From: Candidatus Hydrogenedentota bacterium
GTDB taxonomy: Bacteria > Hydrogenedentota > Hydrogenedentia > Hydrogenedentales > SLHB01
Assembly: GCA_007118235.1 (NCBI GenBank)
Contig: SKRY01000064.1
Location: forward strand, 1-16,581
DNA length: 16,581 bases
Direction of reading: 5' to 3'
The translations under genes were made by a program, and so were the position numbers. Below are positions 7,401 through 13,826 of this stretch, one piece after another (within the stretch, counting starts at the first letter, position 1; every line of letters starts with the position of its first letter). The notes under the pieces were generated by a model. That model made no database searches. It was given only the letters and a program-made list of their open reading frames with translations, and had not been told where the DNA came from.

Positions 7401-8546
7401 CTAGGCTGGGCGGCGATACATGGAAAACAGCCTATAATACGCTTCGGCGGTTGTTCTCCAGCGCATGTTTTCGGCCAAGATTCGGCTTTGCTTCGCCATT
7501 TGGCCCCGCAGGGATTCATCGTGCAATAACCGTTCAATCGCGCGGGCAATCGCGTCCGCATCTTCCCTGGGGACCACAATACCGTTTCCGTCCACCAGTT
7601 CCGCGGCGCCCGTGTCGGTGGTAATGATCGGCAATCCCGAAGCAATCGCTTCATGGGTTACGTTTCCGAGCGCTTCGTTGAGAGACGGCAAAACAAATAT
7701 GTGGGCCTTTTGATAGTAGTCAAGCAGTTCCGAATGTGGAACGGAGCCCTCAATGGATACTCGCGCCCCTATCCCCAAGGCGTCGGCTTCCGCCCTTAGG
7801 CGGTCGCGCAACGGACCATCGCCCACGATGTACACGTGAAGCCTGGGATGCGAATCACGCACTTTGGCCATGGCCCGAAGCAGATAGGAAACGCCCTTCC
7901 GTTCTATCAAGCGGCCGACAAAGAGAAGATTGTAGGACTCGCCATCTTGTTGCATGGCGCCATTGGGATGGAATTCCTCGCAAGATATCCCGTTGTAAAT
8001 GACAGAGATCTCTCTTTGGGGCGATGTCCGGCGAGCGAGTTCCCGCAGGTCCTTGCTAAGCGCCGTGACATGGTCGGCCTTCTTCCATACGATACGGCTA
8101 ATGGTTCGGAAAACCACATGATCCAAGAGTTTGAAGCGAGAGTTGTATCCGGGGACATCGCTTCCGCGCAGGCTGATGATATAGGGTTTGCCAAGGAGAT
8201 AGGCGATTACGCCACATGGTATGCCAAAAAACGCCAGGATAAGGTCGAACGCATGTTCTTTGCATAGCGTTCGACAGAAGCGCCATGCCTTCCAGGAGTA
8301 AATAAGCAAGTCCCGGTTGGTTTGGTAGTGAAGATTACCCTTCTTTCCAATATCGAGAAAATGAATCGTGATATTTCCGTGGGGCGTTTCCGTACGTTGC
8401 TCATCCGTGGAGGAGGTCACCAGTGTAATGTCCAGATCGCCGAAGTGCGCGAATTCTCGAAGCAAGTACTGAGCCGCATTGCCCGCCCCGCCACCTAACG
8501 GCGGATACTCATAGTTGAGCATGAGAATCCGGAGCGGCCGGGTCAT
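7401..8546 (-). CDS. Glycosyltransferase family 4
   Basis: This retaining GT-B glycosyltransferase (381 residues) probably transfers a nucleotide-sugar residue to a lipid-linked or growing glycan acceptor at the cytoplasmic face. The N-terminal domain opens with LMLNYEYPPLGGGAGN (8-23), the glycine-rich start typical of GT4. The C-terminal donor domain has GRLIERKG (211-218), VGDGP (241-245) and the E-x7-E pair E291/E299 in NEALGNVTHEAIASG. Its ATG overlaps the stop of the upstream GT2 gene (ATGA, 8546-8543), so both are almost certainly translated from one mRNA. The sugar donor cannot be read from the sequence. Confidence 0.93.
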   Translation of the reverse strand: MTRPLRILMLNYEYPPLGGGAGNAAQYLLREFAHFGDLDITLVTSSTDEQRTETPHGNITIHFLDIGKKGNLHYQTNRDLLIYSWKAWRFCRTLCKEHAFDLILAFFGIPCGVIAYLLGKPYIISLRGSDVPGYNSRFKLLDHVVFRTISRIVWKKADHVTALSKDLRELARRTSPQREISVIYNGISCEEFHPNGAMQQDGESYNLLFVGRLIERKGVSYLLRAMAKVRDSHPRLHVYIVGDGPLRDRLRAEADALGIGARVSIEGSVPHSELLDYYQKAHIFVLPSLNEALGNVTHEAIASGLPIITTDTGAAELVDGNGIVVPREDADAIARAIERLLHDESLRGQMAKQSRILAENMRWRTTAEAYYRLFSMYRRPA

Positions 8547-9508
8547 CCCATCCGCTCCCGTATGGTATAGATGGGCTTGCGCTGGCTTTCGTAGTAGGTT
8601 CGCACGTTAATTTCGCCAAGGAGCCCCATACCCAAGAGCTGAAGGCCGCCGAGAACGAAGAAGATAGTGAGATACATCCACGGGTTGTTGGTGATGTTAT
8701 GCCCGGGGACTATCAACTTCAGTCCGGCCGCGATTGCGCCGAAGGCGCCGCCCGCCATTATGGCGTACAATCCCCATTTGCCAAAGACCTGCATCGGTTT
8801 CGTGCTGTAGGAGAGTAGGAATTTCACGGTGATGAGGTCCAATAGCACCCGCACAACGCGGTTCATGCCGTATTTGGAGTTACCGTGCTCACGGGGCCTG
8901 TGGTTCACCTGCACCTCGGTGACGCGCGCGCCGGTCCAATGCGCTAGAGCCGGCAGGAACCGGTGCAGTTCCCCGTACAAGTTCATATCGTCAATAACTT
9001 GCCGGTGGTAGGCCTTGAGAGTACAGCCGTAATCATGAAGATGCACGCCGGTTATCCATGATATGAGCGAATTCGCAACGCGGGAGGGCAGTTTCCGGGA
9101 AAACCAGTGGTCGCGCCTTTCAGCGCGCCACCCGCTGACGACGTCATAGCCCTCGTGAATCTTCTCCATCAACACTTTGATGTCCGCGGGATCGTTCTGC
9201 AAGTCCGCATCCATCGGGATGATGACATCCCCCTGGGCCGCGTCGAAGCCGGCCGCCATGGCCGCCGTCTGGCCAAAATTGCGGCGCAACGCCACCACGC
9301 GCACTTTCTCTGGAGCGCCATGGTGTAGTTCGCGGCATACCTGAAGCGAGTCATCCGTGCTGCCGTCATCGACAAAGATGATTTCGCACCACGAATGCGG
9401 CGTTTCGCGCAACGCCCTGCTTAGCTGCTCATGAAGCGTTCGGATTGAGTCCGCCTCGTTGAACACAGGTATCACAACAGATATGGAGTAACGTGTTTCG
9501 GCGCTCAT
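8543..9508 (-). CDS. GT2 polyprenyl-phosphate glycosyltransferase, GtrB/DPM1-like
   Basis: This inverting GT-A enzyme (321 residues) resembles GtrB, ArnC and dolichol-phosphate mannose synthase, which move a sugar from a nucleotide donor to polyprenyl phosphate. Landmarks are VVIPVFNEA (11-19), DDGS (47-50), RNFGQTAAMAAG (76-87), DADLQNDP (100-107) for metal and donor binding, and HRPREHGNSKYG (203-214). Two membrane helices follow, at about residues 246-266 and 278-300, as in GtrB-type proteins. I chose the ATG at 9508 because GAGGGA lies about 9 bases upstream and family homology starts there; an upstream in-frame ATG at 9571 would add 21 unlikely residues. It is the first gene of the glycan cluster and probably makes the lipid-linked sugar used downstream. 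Confidence 0.93.
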   Translation of the reverse strand: MSAETRYSISVVIPVFNEADSIRTLHEQLSRALRETPHSWCEIIFVDDGSTDDSLQVCRELHHGAPEKVRVVALRRNFGQTAAMAAGFDAAQGDVIIPMDADLQNDPADIKVLMEKIHEGYDVVSGWRAERRDHWFSRKLPSRVANSLISWITGVHLHDYGCTLKAYHRQVIDDMNLYGELHRFLPALAHWTGARVTEVQVNHRPREHGNSKYGMNRVVRVLLDLITVKFLLSYSTKPMQVFGKWGLYAIMAGGAFGAIAAGLKLIVPGHNITNNPWMYLTIFFVLGGLQLLGMGLLGEINVRTYYESQRKPIYTIRERMG

Positions 9509-9592
9509 GCGTGATGTTCCCTCGGCCCGGAATTTGGCCTGATGGTACTGTACGGACACCGGCCAAAGCAACTCTCCGGGCGCTTCCTAACA

Positions 9593-9641
9593 CAGCGGCC
9601 CCGCGGCGTTGGCCCATTGGAGCCTGAGCCGCGGGGCGCTG
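9593..9641. other. GC-rich hairpin between the NagB-like and GT2 genes
   Basis: CAGCG-G-CCCCGCGGC (9593-9607) pairs with GCCGCGGGGCGCTG (9628-9641): 14 base pairs with one bulged G and a 20-base loop. It lies just after the stop of the NagB-like gene in the direction of transcription. No T-run follows, so it is not a classic intrinsic terminator; it may protect the mRNA end or mark a transcript boundary. Confidence 0.5.
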
Positions 9642-9663
9642 GGAGCTTCCCTGGGGATTTCCG

Positions 9664-10596
9664 TTAGTGCATCTCCACTTCACAGGAGCCGATGCCGCCC
9701 CGGTAGAAATTGAACTGAACGTTGGGGTGGTCGGCGAGCAGGCTCATTGGCACGGCGCTATCCGGGATCTGCCTGCCAATCATGAAAGTGGTCAGCCGCA
9801 TGCCGAACGGGTTGTCATGCATCCCCGCCTGCCAGATGGATACTTTGTCCGTCTTCCAGGTCTCGACGGGACCCACCGTGGTGGCTTGGGTGGGGACTTC
9901 CGAGATGCGGCCGCCGCCGGAAGTCCGGGCGTTTTGCATGATGGTCATGGGATGCAAGTCCACCAGGCGCGTGCCCAGCTTACGGTACTCCGCCGGGCTA
10001 GGCGGCTCGTTGGCGTAGGCGCCCTCCCGCTTGACGGGGTCGTTGAAGGCCCAGTGCTTCACATCACCTTGCCCCCCTTGCATCACAGCGCAACGCATGC
10101 TATCAAAGCTCGCGGAAAACGCGGAGAGGTCCCCGGTGGGGAAGAGCATGTTCTCCTCTGGCATGCGCAGGGCGGGCTCCATCCGGTTGAAGCACAGCTC
10201 CATGTCGGCTTTCTTGAACGACATGGGATGGGATTCGGGCACGGTTTGGCCGTCAAGCACCCACTCGTCCATCCCCCAAAAACAGGCGCCCTTCTTGCCA
10301 AGATTCAATTCGAGGCTGTTCACAAGCCGCGCCACCAAGGACAATTGTTCCGTCGGACCGATGGGACCGCAAACCCCAACGGGATTGTCCGGCGTGGACT
10401 GCTTCCAAGCCTCGATATACTCGAGAGCCTCGGCGAGATAGAACTCCTCCAGGGTGTCGTAAAACACCACCTGGAACCCCGGCCGCGACAGTTGCAGCAT
10501 GTCCTTCTCGGTCAGATCGGCTGCATCGTTGAGCAGTTCCCGATCCAGCGTCGTGAAGTCCCACCACTCCGGCGCCACCACGCTTTTCGCTCGCAT
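9664..10596 (-). CDS. Divergent NagB-like sugar-phosphate isomerase/deaminase
   Basis: The product (310 residues) belongs to the NagB/SOL/RpiA-like sugar-phosphate isomerase fold; classical NagB turns glucosamine-6-phosphate into fructose-6-phosphate and ammonia and is about 260 residues. Visible landmarks are a phosphate-loop-like GPIGPTEQ (78-84), FWGMDEW (106-112, with D110 matching the catalytic Asp of NagB MDEY), ESHPMSF (121-127) and KHWAFNDP (180-187), which matches GHIAFNEP of NagB. H181 is kept, but the Asp two residues before that His is V179, and the Glu after FN is D186. The active site is therefore altered and the reaction may differ. The start ATG at 10596 has GAAGGAG upstream. 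It is divergent from a PfkB sugar kinase. The fold is likely; the substrate is unknown. Confidence 0.75.
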   Translation of the reverse strand: MRAKSVVAPEWWDFTTLDRELLNDAADLTEKDMLQLSRPGFQVVFYDTLEEFYLAEALEYIEAWKQSTPDNPVGVCGPIGPTEQLSLVARLVNSLELNLGKKGACFWGMDEWVLDGQTVPESHPMSFKKADMELCFNRMEPALRMPEENMLFPTGDLSAFSASFDSMRCAVMQGGQGDVKHWAFNDPVKREGAYANEPPSPAEYRKLGTRLVDLHPMTIMQNARTSGGGRISEVPTQATTVGPVETWKTDKVSIWQAGMHDNPFGMRLTTFMIGRQIPDSAVPMSLLADHPNVQFNFYRGGIGSCEVEMH

Positions 10597-10969
10597 ACCT
10601 GTTTCTCCTTCTCGTTTACTTGAGTTTCCATTTGCCTGTATCCCTTGTTCCGAGAATAGCCCCTCTCCGCAAGGTTGGACCGCCGTCCCTGGAGCGTCTC
10701 TCTCCCGCAAGGAAAATCCATCATAGTGTGACCGGCCACATCATTGGAATCAAACCAATCCCCCCAGCGCACGCTGTCTCCATGACTTTTGTAATCTCAA
10801 TTGATACAATAACGGGCGTCAGTATACATCATATGGGGAGGTTCGTGGAGTTTCCTCAAGGGCTGGTTCCCTGCCAATCCAGCGGCCGTGAGGCTCCAAG
10901 GCGTTCATTTCTCGAAAAATTTCGCCGGTTTTCCAACCGTACGTACAACCAAGAAAGGAGTAGTGTGTA
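10597..10969. other. Divergent intergenic region, NagB-like / PfkB-like
   Basis: These 373 bases separate two back-to-back start codons and should hold both promoters. An AT-rich patch at about 10780-10835 stands out against the GC-rich surroundings and contains two overlapping plus-strand promoter candidates. No convincing minus-strand promoter, operator palindrome, riboswitch fold or small gene was seen by eye. Confidence 0.6.
10782..10828 (+). promoter_or_regulatory. Overlapping promoter candidates for the PfkB-like kinase
   Basis: Candidate 1 is ATGACT (10782-10787), 17 bases, then TACAAT (10805-10810). Candidate 2 is TTGATA (10801-10806), 16 bases, then TATACA (10823-10828). Either would give a leader of about 130-150 bases before the kinase start. 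The region is AT-rich against a GC-rich background, which adds modest support. Confidence 0.4.
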
Positions 10970-11866
10970 ATGGAACTCACCGTTGTCGGTTCCGTGGCGC
11001 TTGACACCGTGGAAACCCCGTTGGGTAAGAATGTTGAGGGCCTTGGCGGCGCGGCCACGTTTTTTTCGCTGGCCGCGGCCAATTATGTGCCAGTCCACAT
11101 GGTAGCCTGCGTGGGACAAGATTTTCCAGACGAGCATGTGAGTTTGCTCAAGAGCAAACAAATCAATCTCGAGGGTCTTGAGGTGATGGAAGGCAACACC
11201 TTCCGCTGGGCGGGCCGTTACCACCAAGACATGAACAACCGCGACACCCTCGACACGCAGTTAAACGTGTTCGAGCAATTCCATCCCAAGTTGCCGGCGG
11301 CCGCCCAACAGGCCCCGTTCTTGTTCCTGGCCAACATCCATCCCGCGCTTCAGCTTGAAGTGCTCGAGCAGTCCAAGGCCACGTTCAAGGGATTGGACAC
11401 GATGAACCTGTGGATCGAATCCGAACTTGATCAGCTCAAGAAGGTGCTGGCGCAGGTGGACGCGCTGATCATTAACGACTCCGAAGTGGAACTCCTCACG
11501 GGCGAGCGCAATCTGATGAAAGGCGCCCGGGCCATTGAGAAGATGGGGCCAAGGACCGTTGTCATCAAGAAGGGCGAACACGGTTGCCTGCTGGTGCAAG
11601 GGGAGCAGATCTTCATCGTTCCGGCCTTCCTGCTTGAAGAAGTGGTGGACCCCACCGGCGCGGGAGACAGCTTCGCGGGCGGCTTCATGGGCTATCTGGC
11701 GCAACTGGGCGACACCAGCTTCGACAGCCTGAAGAAGGCCATCGTTCACGGAACCGTCGTAGCCTCTTTCACGTGCGAGAAGTTCGGCCCGGACCAGGTG
11801 GCGGCCATCACCGAGCAAGACATCGCGCGCCGTTTCGAGCTTTTCAAGCAAATGACAGCGTTCTAA
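10970..11866 (+). CDS. PfkB-family sugar kinase
   Basis: This is a cytoplasmic ATP-dependent kinase of the ribokinase/PfkB family (298 residues, normal length), transferring phosphate to a sugar or nucleoside hydroxyl. GLGGAATFFSLAAA (24-37) matches the first PfkB signature region. DPTGAGDSFAGG (227-238) is the second signature, with D233 as catalytic base and the GAGD anion hole. LINDSEVELLTG-like residues (167-178) precede the ATP site. Residues such as FRWAGRY and DTMNLWIE match, from memory, a conserved but uncharacterised PfkB subgroup. AAAGGAG at 10954-10960 is 9 bases before the ATG. It is divergent from the NagB-like gene, which suggests a common sugar-phosphate theme, and ends at a strong terminator. 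The substrate is not determined. Confidence 0.9.
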   Translation: MELTVVGSVALDTVETPLGKNVEGLGGAATFFSLAAANYVPVHMVACVGQDFPDEHVSLLKSKQINLEGLEVMEGNTFRWAGRYHQDMNNRDTLDTQLNVFEQFHPKLPAAAQQAPFLFLANIHPALQLEVLEQSKATFKGLDTMNLWIESELDQLKKVLAQVDALIINDSEVELLTGERNLMKGARAIEKMGPRTVVIKKGEHGCLLVQGEQIFIVPAFLLEEVVDPTGAGDSFAGGFMGYLAQLGDTSFDSLKKAIVHGTVVASFTCEKFGPDQVAAITEQDIARRFELFKQMTAF

Positions 11867-11896
11867 GCCGGCGTTTTCTTCATCCCCGGCGCCAAG

Positions 11897-11932
11897 CGCG
11901 GCGCGAAGCCCCGATCTTCGCGCCGCGTTTTT
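11897..11932 (+). terminator. Intrinsic terminator after the PfkB-like kinase
   Basis: CGCGGCGCGAAG (11897-11908) pairs perfectly with CTTCGCGCCGCG (11916-11927), a 12-base-pair stem with loop CCCCGAT, followed at once by TTTTT (11928-11932). It starts 30 bases after the kinase stop codon. Confidence 0.93.
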
Positions 11933-12072
11933 CACGTCAGACCAACCCCGGAGGCGTCCCTGGGGAACGGGGAAGGGGAGCTGATGCGGGCGCCGTCCAC
12001 CTGGCTGCTCGAATGCCTCCCAACAGGGGGCCCGCGGCGCTCCCAATATCCGCCAAAGGGCCCGAGCCCGGT

Positions 12073-12102
12073 TTGCCTCATTACCGGGGCATGTGTTACA
12101 GT
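12073..12102 (+). promoter_or_regulatory. Possible promoter for tpiA-secG
   Basis: TTGCCT (12073-12078) and TACAGT (12097-12102) are 18 bases apart; each matches 4 of 6 consensus positions. A new promoter is expected here because a terminator lies upstream. The exact boxes are uncertain. Confidence 0.3.
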
Positions 12103-12206
12103 AAGCGCGCTAATTCACACGCTGCACGTCCAGTTTCTTTTTATCTTCCCGGTGGGTTCAGTTCATACGGCGCGGCCGGACAATTGATTAATGGAAGGGG
12201 AATGTT

Positions 12207-12965
12207 TTGAGTCGACTTTTGATAGCTGGCAATTGGAAAATGAATCTCTTGGTGGGGGAAGCGGTCGAGTTGGTCACGACGCTCAAGAATCAACTCGCCG
12301 ATGCGGAGGCGGAGGTTGTCGTTTGCCCGGCCTTTCCCGCGCTGCATGCGGTAAGCCAAGTCCTGAAGGACAGCCCCATCGCCGTGGGCGGCCAGAATTG
12401 CTACAGCAAGGAAAGCGGAGCCTTCACGGGCGAGGTTTCCCCGCAAATGCTCAAGGACGTGGGCTGTACCTGGACGATTATTGGACACAGCGAACGGCGG
12501 GAAATCTTCGAGGAAAGCGACGAATTCCTCAACGAAAAGCTGCATTTCGCCCTGGATTCCGGGTTAAACGTCATGTTTTGTGTTGGAGAGACCCTTGAGC
12601 AGCGTGAAGGCGGCCAGATGAATGACGTACTCACCCGTCAAGTCAGCAAAGGCCTCACAGGAATCAAGGAGCAGCAATTCGAGCATATCGCCATTGCCTA
12701 CGAGCCGGTGTGGGCCATCGGAACGGGCGTGACGGCCACCCCGGACCAAGCCGAGGAAGCCCATGCCTTCGTGCGGCAGCTTGTCCGCGATCAATTTGGT
12801 GAAACCGTGGCCAGCGATTTGCGGATCCAGTATGGTGGAAGCGTCAAGCCGGATAACGCCGGTGAGCTGATGGGCAAACCCAATGTCAACGGCGCCCTTG
12901 TCGGCGGCGCGTCCCTGAAATCGGAGAGTTTCATTGGAATCGTTCGCGCCAGCCAAGGCGCGTAA
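12207..12965 (+). CDS. tpiA: Triosephosphate isomerase
   Basis: This cytoplasmic TIM-barrel dimer interconverts dihydroxyacetone phosphate and glyceraldehyde-3-phosphate in glycolysis and gluconeogenesis. The product is 252 residues, the usual bacterial length. Catalytic residues are all present: N9 and K11 in AGNWKMN, H94 in IIGHSERR, and E166 in AYEPVWAIGTG. The phosphate-binding GGS (210-212) and GALVGGASL (229-237) are intact. The start codon is TTG: it follows GAAGGGG at 12194-12200 with 6 bases between, gives the standard SRLLIAGNWKMN opening, and no in-frame ATG lies closer than residue 12. secG follows after 15 bases, a common bacterial pairing. Confidence 0.97.
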   Translation: MSRLLIAGNWKMNLLVGEAVELVTTLKNQLADAEAEVVVCPAFPALHAVSQVLKDSPIAVGGQNCYSKESGAFTGEVSPQMLKDVGCTWTIIGHSERREIFEESDEFLNEKLHFALDSGLNVMFCVGETLEQREGGQMNDVLTRQVSKGLTGIKEQQFEHIAIAYEPVWAIGTGVTATPDQAEEAHAFVRQLVRDQFGETVASDLRIQYGGSVKPDNAGELMGKPNVNGALVGGASLKSESFIGIVRASQGA

Positions 12966-12980
12966 CGGAGGTAATTGATT

Positions 12981-13691
12981 GTGACAATGTGGGAATATCT
13001 GTTTCGATGGGAAACGCTGTGGTGGACCTTGATCGCCCTGTACATCCCCACGTGTCTCGGCCTGATAGCCCTTGTGCTCCTTCAAAAAGGCAAGGGTGTC
13101 GGGTTCGCGGGCGCCTTCGGCATGGGGGCCGGCAGTGAGGCTGTCTTCGGACCGCGAGGGAGCGTGAACTTCCCTGTGCGCCTCACGTATATATTGGCCA
13201 CTGTGTTTATGGTTCTGTCGCTCACCATGTCGCTTGTAGCGGGACGGCTTGGGATGGGCATCGCGCCCGAAGCGCTGGATCCGGCCGCTCAAGCTCAGTT
13301 GGAAGAAGAGGAAATTGAGGGTGAAGGGTTTGGCGGTTTCGACGTCGAGGATATGGATCCCGAGGTCCCCATGGAGATGCCGGCCGTCGAAGACCTTGAG
13401 TTCACGGACCCAGAGGCCGATTCCGAAGTTGACACGGAGCCCGAGAGTGAGCTGACTCCAGAGCCTGAAGTAGAGCCGGAAATCGAGCCAACCCCCGAGG
13501 ATGAGCCGGAGACGGACCCCGAAGGGGAACCGGCCGAGGAAGAAGGGGAGGAGCTTGACCCCGAGGCGGATACCGAACCTGAGGACCCAGACGATCCCGG
13601 CGCCGAAGAGGCTGGCGATGAAGAAGATGCCGAGGCGGACGAGGACATTGAACAGACCGGCGAGGAAGAGTCGGAGTCTGAACAGCAGTAG
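12981..13691 (+). CDS. secG: SecG translocase subunit with a long acidic C-terminal tail
   Basis: SecG is the small subunit of the SecYEG channel and aids SecA-driven export. Two membrane helices (about 13-34 and 67-87) flank a loop with LLQKGKGVGFAGAFGMG (33-49) and EAVFGPRG (53-60), the conserved SecG pattern. Family members are usually 70-120 residues; this one has 236, because residues 108-236 form a tail made almost only of Glu, Asp, Pro, Ala, Gly, Ser and Thr, with no Lys or Arg. With the usual SecG topology the tail would face the periplasm, and the basic residues K36, K38 and R59 in the loop agree with that. GTG at 12981 is 9 bases after GGAGG (12967-12971); an in-frame TTG at 12975 would be too close. 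Co-transcribed with tpiA. Confidence 0.9.
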   Translation: MTMWEYLFRWETLWWTLIALYIPTCLGLIALVLLQKGKGVGFAGAFGMGAGSEAVFGPRGSVNFPVRLTYILATVFMVLSLTMSLVAGRLGMGIAPEALDPAAQAQLEEEEIEGEGFGGFDVEDMDPEVPMEMPAVEDLEFTDPEADSEVDTEPESELTPEPEVEPEIEPTPEDEPETDPEGEPAEEEGEELDPEADTEPEDPDDPGAEEAGDEEDAEADEDIEQTGEEESESEQQ

Positions 13692-13723
13692 CAGGCTGCG
13701 CGTCCGTGCAACAGAATACTTGA

Positions 13724-13765
13724 AGCGGCCCAAAGCTAGGTCTCATTGCTTTGGGCCGCTCTTTC
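13724..13765 (+). terminator. Terminator-like hairpin after secG
   Basis: AGCGGCCCAAAGC (13724-13736) pairs perfectly with GCTTTGGGCCGCT (13748-13760), a 13-base-pair stem with an 11-base loop. Only CTTTC follows, so the U-tract is short, but the stem position 32 bases after the secG stop fits a terminator. Confidence 0.75.
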
Positions 13766-13769
13766 ACCC

Positions 13770-13800
13770 AGCCCCGCCATTTTCGACGAATCGCGGGGCT
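13770..13800. other. Second hairpin before murA
   Basis: AGCCCCGC (13770-13777) pairs with GCGGGGCT (13793-13800), 8 base pairs with a 15-base loop. It lies nine bases after the secG terminator stem and ends 10 bases before the GAGGG of the murA ribosome-binding region. It could stabilise mRNA ends or affect murA translation; no T-run follows. Confidence 0.45.
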
Positions 13801-13826
13801 TCCGGCACCCGAGGGTAGGGCACAGC

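Larger units (their letters stand above)
11867..12206. other. Intergenic region, PfkB-like kinase to tpiA
   Basis: These 340 bases hold an intrinsic terminator at the left, a possible promoter near 12073-12102 and the tpiA ribosome-binding site at the right. The middle part, 11940-12070, is GC-rich and shows no coding frame or structured element that I can support. Confidence 0.6.

Noticed and set aside
9667..10623. Plus-strand open frame of 318 codons
   Set aside because: Antisense to the NagB-like gene; His- and Gly-rich composition typical of a shadow frame.
12191..12598. Plus-strand ATG frame overlapping the tpiA start
   Set aside because: Out of frame with TIM homology. The TTG at 12207 with GAAGGGG gives the correct TpiA N-terminus.
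13440..13560. Tandem DNA repeat in the SecG tail
   Set aside because: The protein is low in complexity, but codons vary and no exact repeated unit is seen at the DNA level.
12564..13733. Minus-strand frames opposite tpiA-secG, including a Ser-rich one at 13295-13711
   Set aside because: The Glu/Asp codons of the SecG tail read in reverse give Ser/Phe/Leu-rich frames without stops; the forward genes are unambiguous.
13692..13826. tRNA gene after secG, as in many bacteria
   Set aside because: No cloverleaf, T-loop GTTCRA or CCA end; the gap is taken up by two hairpins.
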